This document shows, in pieces, positions 6,345-8,899 of a DNA stretch of 8,899 nt. The stretch's first letter is position 1, and each line of letters begins with the position of its first letter. The notes beneath the pieces were generated by a model. It was not told the DNA's origin. It saw only the letters and a program-made list of their open reading frames with translations, and made no database searches. Position numbers and translations under genes: made by a program. Origin of the DNA: Gammaproteobacteria bacterium (GTDB lineage Bacteria; Pseudomonadota; Gammaproteobacteria; HTCC5015); NCBI GenBank assembly GCA_020630145.1, contig JAHDBX010000045.1:1-8899 (forward strand). The letters run 5' to 3'.

Positions 6345-6379
6345 TTCACAATAGAAATTTCACAGTGTAAATTTTACAA
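6344..6379. promoter_or_regulatory. Stacked 14-bp repeats and palindrome: probable operator of the ScfR/RamB-type regulator
   Basis: Three units follow each other with a 14-nt period: TTTCACAATAGAAA (6344-6357), TTTCACAGTGTAAA (6358-6371) and TTTTACAA (6372-6379, truncated by the start codon). The second and third units together contain a perfect 6-1-6 palindrome, TGTAAA-T-TTTACA (6366-6378), which ends 1 nt before the regulator ATG. The array lies between the -10 and the start codon of the regulator and upstream of the divergent glcB-aceA pair. It is therefore well placed for autorepression and for control of both sides. Binding by the adjacent regulator is inferred. Confidence 0.55.
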
Positions 6380-7981
6380 ATGAAGAAATTAAACAGCCTG
6401 ATCCGTAACGCACACTTCCTTGGCACCAAAATACGTAATTTGCGTAAGAGAAATAATCTAACGATGGAAGACCTTTCTGCCCGCTGCATCAAGGAAAACC
6501 CTGACGCTTCACCTTCTGTATCTTATTTGTCGATGATTGAGCGTGGTAAACGCGTGCCCAGTGAAGACATGCTTAAAGTGATTGCTCAGGTGTTTCAAAA
6601 AGACATACAGTGGTTTTTGGATGATGCCCCAGATGAAGAGGCTATTATTCCATTTAAAGGTAAACGCGGTGGCATTCGCGGTATGGCTTTAGAGCCTAGC
6701 TTATTGTTTTCTAACGATATTTTAGAAATAGCGCTACCCGAGCTTGTGTCTCAAGCCGGGGTTTCCGGGCAACACTTCGCTCATTTGCTCATACGTGCTT
6801 ACCAAGAACATCACCAAAACCACTTCCCTGATATAGAAAGGGCTGCTGAAGAAGTTGGCAAAAAGGAAATGCCTTTAAGCTTAGATAAAATCATGGCTAT
6901 TTGTAAGAATATGGGCTTAGAGATCATCTGGTTCGACCGCCTACCTGCCGAGATCAGCAGTAATGAAGAAAATATTCAAAGCAACAACCTAGTACGCTCT
7001 TTCTTTGTAAAACCCAATAAGGTTTACCTGAATACCCAGCTCAAAAGCCAAGAAATGCGCCTTAAATACGACCTTGCGATGCAAATTGGCCACCTTGTAT
7101 TGCATAACGGTGATGGCATAAAAAGCATGAGTATTGCTGGGCTACGTAGCAATGAACAGTATATTAAGAAGAGAAGTAGCGATGACTACTCTCACCGTTC
7201 TACCATACAAACTCAGGACATTATCAATACGTGGAGGGATTTTGAATGTAGCTTTTTCGCCGCCGCATTGCTATGCCCCAAAGTTCCTTTCCGCCAATTA
7301 CTAGACCGACACAATTATGAAATTAATGTTGGTCACTTACTCGGTGTATCAACCGCTGTAATTATGCGCAGAATGACGGCTGTTTCACCCTACCCATATT
7401 GGCACTACCTAGACGCCTACCCTCCGGGCAAACTAAAAGCTATCTACCGCGGCAACGGCATTCCTTTACCTTGGGGTAATATGCGTATGGTATTAGACCC
7501 TTGCCAACACTGGGGAGTCTTTCGCTTATTTGACTCACCTAAAAATCACACATCATCACAGATATCTGTACTAGAGGCTAATGATCAATCACGACTTTAT
7601 GCCTGCGAATCAACCAAGGTATATGACTTAGCTAAAAACCCACATGTTATTTGCACAGGTATTGACCTTAACCCCGCCCTTGAATCACAGGGCAAAGATG
7701 CGCAAAGCTTAGCAGAAGAACTAAAAGAGTATTGTAGTAAAAATGGTGGAGCTGTCTCGATACCAGACAAGCTTAAAAAGGAGCTAATGAGCATAGCGAA
7801 AATATTGAATATCGCATGGATAGAAAGAGGCCTTGAAAACCCCGCTCGGCTTATTTGTCCACGCAGTAGCGATTGCCCAAGAAACCCTTGCTGCTACAAC
7901 CAGCAAAAGAACAATGCTCAAACTATAGATCTAGATGCTATTCAAAAAGACATTATAAATAGCGTCAATACGCAGGATTAA
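6380..7981 (+). CDS. XRE-family regulator of RamB/ScfR type (HTH + ImmA/IrrE-like + ScfR C-terminal domain)
   Basis: This 533-residue cytoplasmic transcription factor has three parts. Residues 14-80 form a Cro/C1-type helix-turn-helix (LGTKIRNLRKRNNLTMEDLS...SYLSMIERGKRVPS), with an unusually long segment between the second and recognition helices. Residues of about 140-300 resemble the ImmA/IrrE (M78) fold, but the zincin HExxH is degenerate (QIGHLVLH, 235-242), so proteolysis is unlikely. Residues of about 300-510 match the ScfR/DUF2083 C-terminal domain (CSFFAAALLCP, YPYWHYLDAYPPG, LDPCQHWGVFRLF), ending in a cysteine cluster CPRSSDCPRNPCC (493-505). Relatives include RamB, which controls acetate and glyoxylate-cycle genes in actinobacteria. 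Divergence from glcB-aceA supports the same role here, with an acyl-CoA-like effector inferred. No Shine-Dalgarno sequence precedes ATG 6380. The tail is longer and more polar than in relatives I recall. Confidence 0.85.
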   Translation: MKKLNSLIRNAHFLGTKIRNLRKRNNLTMEDLSARCIKENPDASPSVSYLSMIERGKRVPSEDMLKVIAQVFQKDIQWFLDDAPDEEAIIPFKGKRGGIRGMALEPSLLFSNDILEIALPELVSQAGVSGQHFAHLLIRAYQEHHQNHFPDIERAAEEVGKKEMPLSLDKIMAICKNMGLEIIWFDRLPAEISSNEENIQSNNLVRSFFVKPNKVYLNTQLKSQEMRLKYDLAMQIGHLVLHNGDGIKSMSIAGLRSNEQYIKKRSSDDYSHRSTIQTQDIINTWRDFECSFFAAALLCPKVPFRQLLDRHNYEINVGHLLGVSTAVIMRRMTAVSPYPYWHYLDAYPPGKLKAIYRGNGIPLPWGNMRMVLDPCQHWGVFRLFDSPKNHTSSQISVLEANDQSRLYACESTKVYDLAKNPHVICTGIDLNPALESQGKDAQSLAEELKEYCSKNGGAVSIPDKLKKELMSIAKILNIAWIERGLENPARLICPRSSDCPRNPCCYNQQKNNAQTIDLDAIQKDIINSVNTQD

Positions 7982-7993
7982 ATAAACCAACAC

Positions 7994-8018
7994 GCCGGTC
8001 TAATCAAACTAGACCGGC
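7994..8018. terminator. Hairpin between convergent regulator and GAPDH genes
   Basis: A perfect 9-bp GC-rich inverted repeat (GCCGGTCTA / TAGACCGGC) has a 7-nt loop. It lies 12 nt past the regulator stop and 15 nt past the GAPDH stop on the other strand. The flanks are only moderately T-rich on the minus strand (GTGTTGGTTTATTT) and not on the plus strand. It probably terminates or protects the 3' end of one or both transcripts. Confidence 0.6.
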
Positions 8019-8033
8019 ATGCATAACAAACGC

Positions 8034-8899
8034 TTAAGGCTTGAGAGGGTAACGGCTGTATTTAACGCCAGCCATTTTTTCAAGTACACGGCGTACTTGA
8101 CAAGTATAACCAAACTCATTGTCATACCATAGGTATAACACACAGGTGTTCCCATTAGTAATGGTTGCTTGCGCATCAAAAACAGCTGCAGTACGTGAGC
8201 CAACCAAATCACTAGATACAATTTCAGGAGAATCTGAAAAATCTATTTGTTTGATATAATCAGAGTGCAAACAGGTCTCACGCATAAACTCGTTAAGCGT
8301 TTCCGCATCTACTTCCTTGGACAAGGTCAAGTTTAAAATCGCCATCGATACATTTGGCGTCGGTACACGTATTGCATTACCTGTTAATTTACCACTTAAC
8401 TCGGGCAAAGCTTTTGCAACAGCTTTAGCCGCACCTGTTGATGTTAAAACCATATTAATAGCAGCACCACGTCCTCGACGATCAGCAGCATGGTAGTTAT
8501 CTATTAGGTTTTGATCATTAGTATAAGAGTGTACAGTTTCAACATGGCCCCGAACAATATCAAAGTTATCATTCATTATCTTCAACGTAGGCACAATTGC
8601 ATTAGTTGTACATGAAGCGGCACAAATAACTTTATCATCAGGCTGAATTTCATCGTCATTCACCCCCATAACAATATTTTTAATATCATTTCCTGGAGCG
8701 GTTAATAATACTTTAGATGTACCTTTAGATTGCAAATGCTGACTTAGGTCTTTCTCAGTTTTCCACACACCTGTATTATCAACAATAATTGCATCATTAA
8801 TACCATACTCTGTGTAATCTACTTCAGCCGGTGAATTTGAATAAATAAATTGTATCTCATTGCCATTAATAACTAATTTATTTTCATCTTCTAAAACAC
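8034..8899 (-). CDS. Glyceraldehyde-3-phosphate dehydrogenase, long form, 5' end outside window
   Basis: This oxidises glyceraldehyde 3-phosphate with NAD(P)+ and phosphate to 1,3-bisphosphoglycerate, or runs the reverse reaction in gluconeogenesis. The frame is open to position 8899, giving 287 visible C-terminal residues. An apparent start at 8768 is internal, since homology continues upstream (VLEDENKLVINGNEIQ, YSNSPAEVDYTEYGINDAI). The catalytic motif ASCTTNAIVP is intact (Cys codon 8612-8610), as is VHSYTNDQ with the activating His (8531-8529). LTGNAIRVPTPNVSMAIL and WYDNEFGYTCQV are also typical. The wording of these motifs fits the ~460-480 residue gammaproteobacterial GAPDH paralogue (PA3001-like) better than the 330-residue GapA or Epd. 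The dinucleotide fold that would settle cofactor choice lies outside. It is convergent with the regulator and is not obviously part of its unit. Confidence 0.9.
   Translation of the reverse strand, partial: VLEDENKLVINGNEIQFIYSNSPAEVDYTEYGINDAIIVDNTGVWKTEKDLSQHLQSKGTSKVLLTAPGNDIKNIVMGVNDDEIQPDDKVICAASCTTNAIVPTLKIMNDNFDIVRGHVETVHSYTNDQNLIDNYHAADRRGRGAAINMVLTSTGAAKAVAKALPELSGKLTGNAIRVPTPNVSMAILNLTLSKEVDAETLNEFMRETCLHSDYIKQIDFSDSPEIVSSDLVGSRTAAVFDAQATITNGNTCVLYLWYDNEFGYTCQVRRVLEKMAGVKYSRYPLKP

Noticed and set aside
7597..7794. Minus-strand ORF inside the regulator gene
   Set aside because: It is antisense to a well-supported coding region and has no independent signals.
8009..8221. Minus-strand ORF overlapping the GAPDH 3' end
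   Set aside because: It is another frame of conserved GAPDH sequence and includes the terminator hairpin region.

Overview
The window is a stretch of ordinary chromosome from a gammaproteobacterium, probably a marine heterotroph. This is inferred from protein type: a Pseudomonas/alteromonad-style long isocitrate lyase, a G-type malate synthase, a long-form GAPDH, and a folD gene beside a Pro-Arg-His tRNA cluster. By eye the GC content is about 40%. The order cannot be fixed from the sequence alone. No prophage, insertion sequence, CRISPR array or defence system is visible.

Layout. Positions 1-283 carry three tRNA genes on the minus strand (Pro-UGG, Arg-UCU, His-GUG, the last cut by the window edge). 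They are read from a strong sigma70-type promoter with a GC-rich discriminator. Diverging from them on the plus strand are folD (one-carbon metabolism), fluC/crcB (fluoride channel, starting 1 nt after folD stops) and a small AhpD/carboxymuconolactone-decarboxylase-like protein. These end at a near-perfect bidirectional terminator (2411-2434). Converging on that terminator is the minus-strand glyoxylate-shunt pair: malate synthase G (upstream) and isocitrate lyase aceA (downstream, 50 nt later). Divergent from the pair is a 533-residue XRE regulator of the RamB/ScfR type (HTH, degenerate ImmA/IrrE-like domain, ScfR C-terminal domain). The 127-nt gap between them holds stacked repeats and palindromes that look like operators. 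The window ends with a hairpin and the C-terminal part of a long-form glyceraldehyde-3-phosphate dehydrogenase on the minus strand.

How the genes work together. AceA splits isocitrate into succinate and glyoxylate. Malate synthase G condenses glyoxylate with acetyl-CoA. The divergent regulator belongs to a family known to control acetate and short-chain acyl-CoA metabolism, so the locus reads as a self-contained glyoxylate-shunt module with its own regulator.

The most notable feature is that malate synthase G is broken in this sequence. Its reading frame is split into a 121-residue N-terminal ORF and a C-terminal ORF in another frame. The junction is best explained by a 26-nt deletion that removed about nine conserved residues. 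Everything downstream, including all catalytic residues, is intact, so the lesion looks recent, strain-specific or artefactual. I found no convincing undescribed system. The points worth checking are this lesion, the operator cluster and the regulator.
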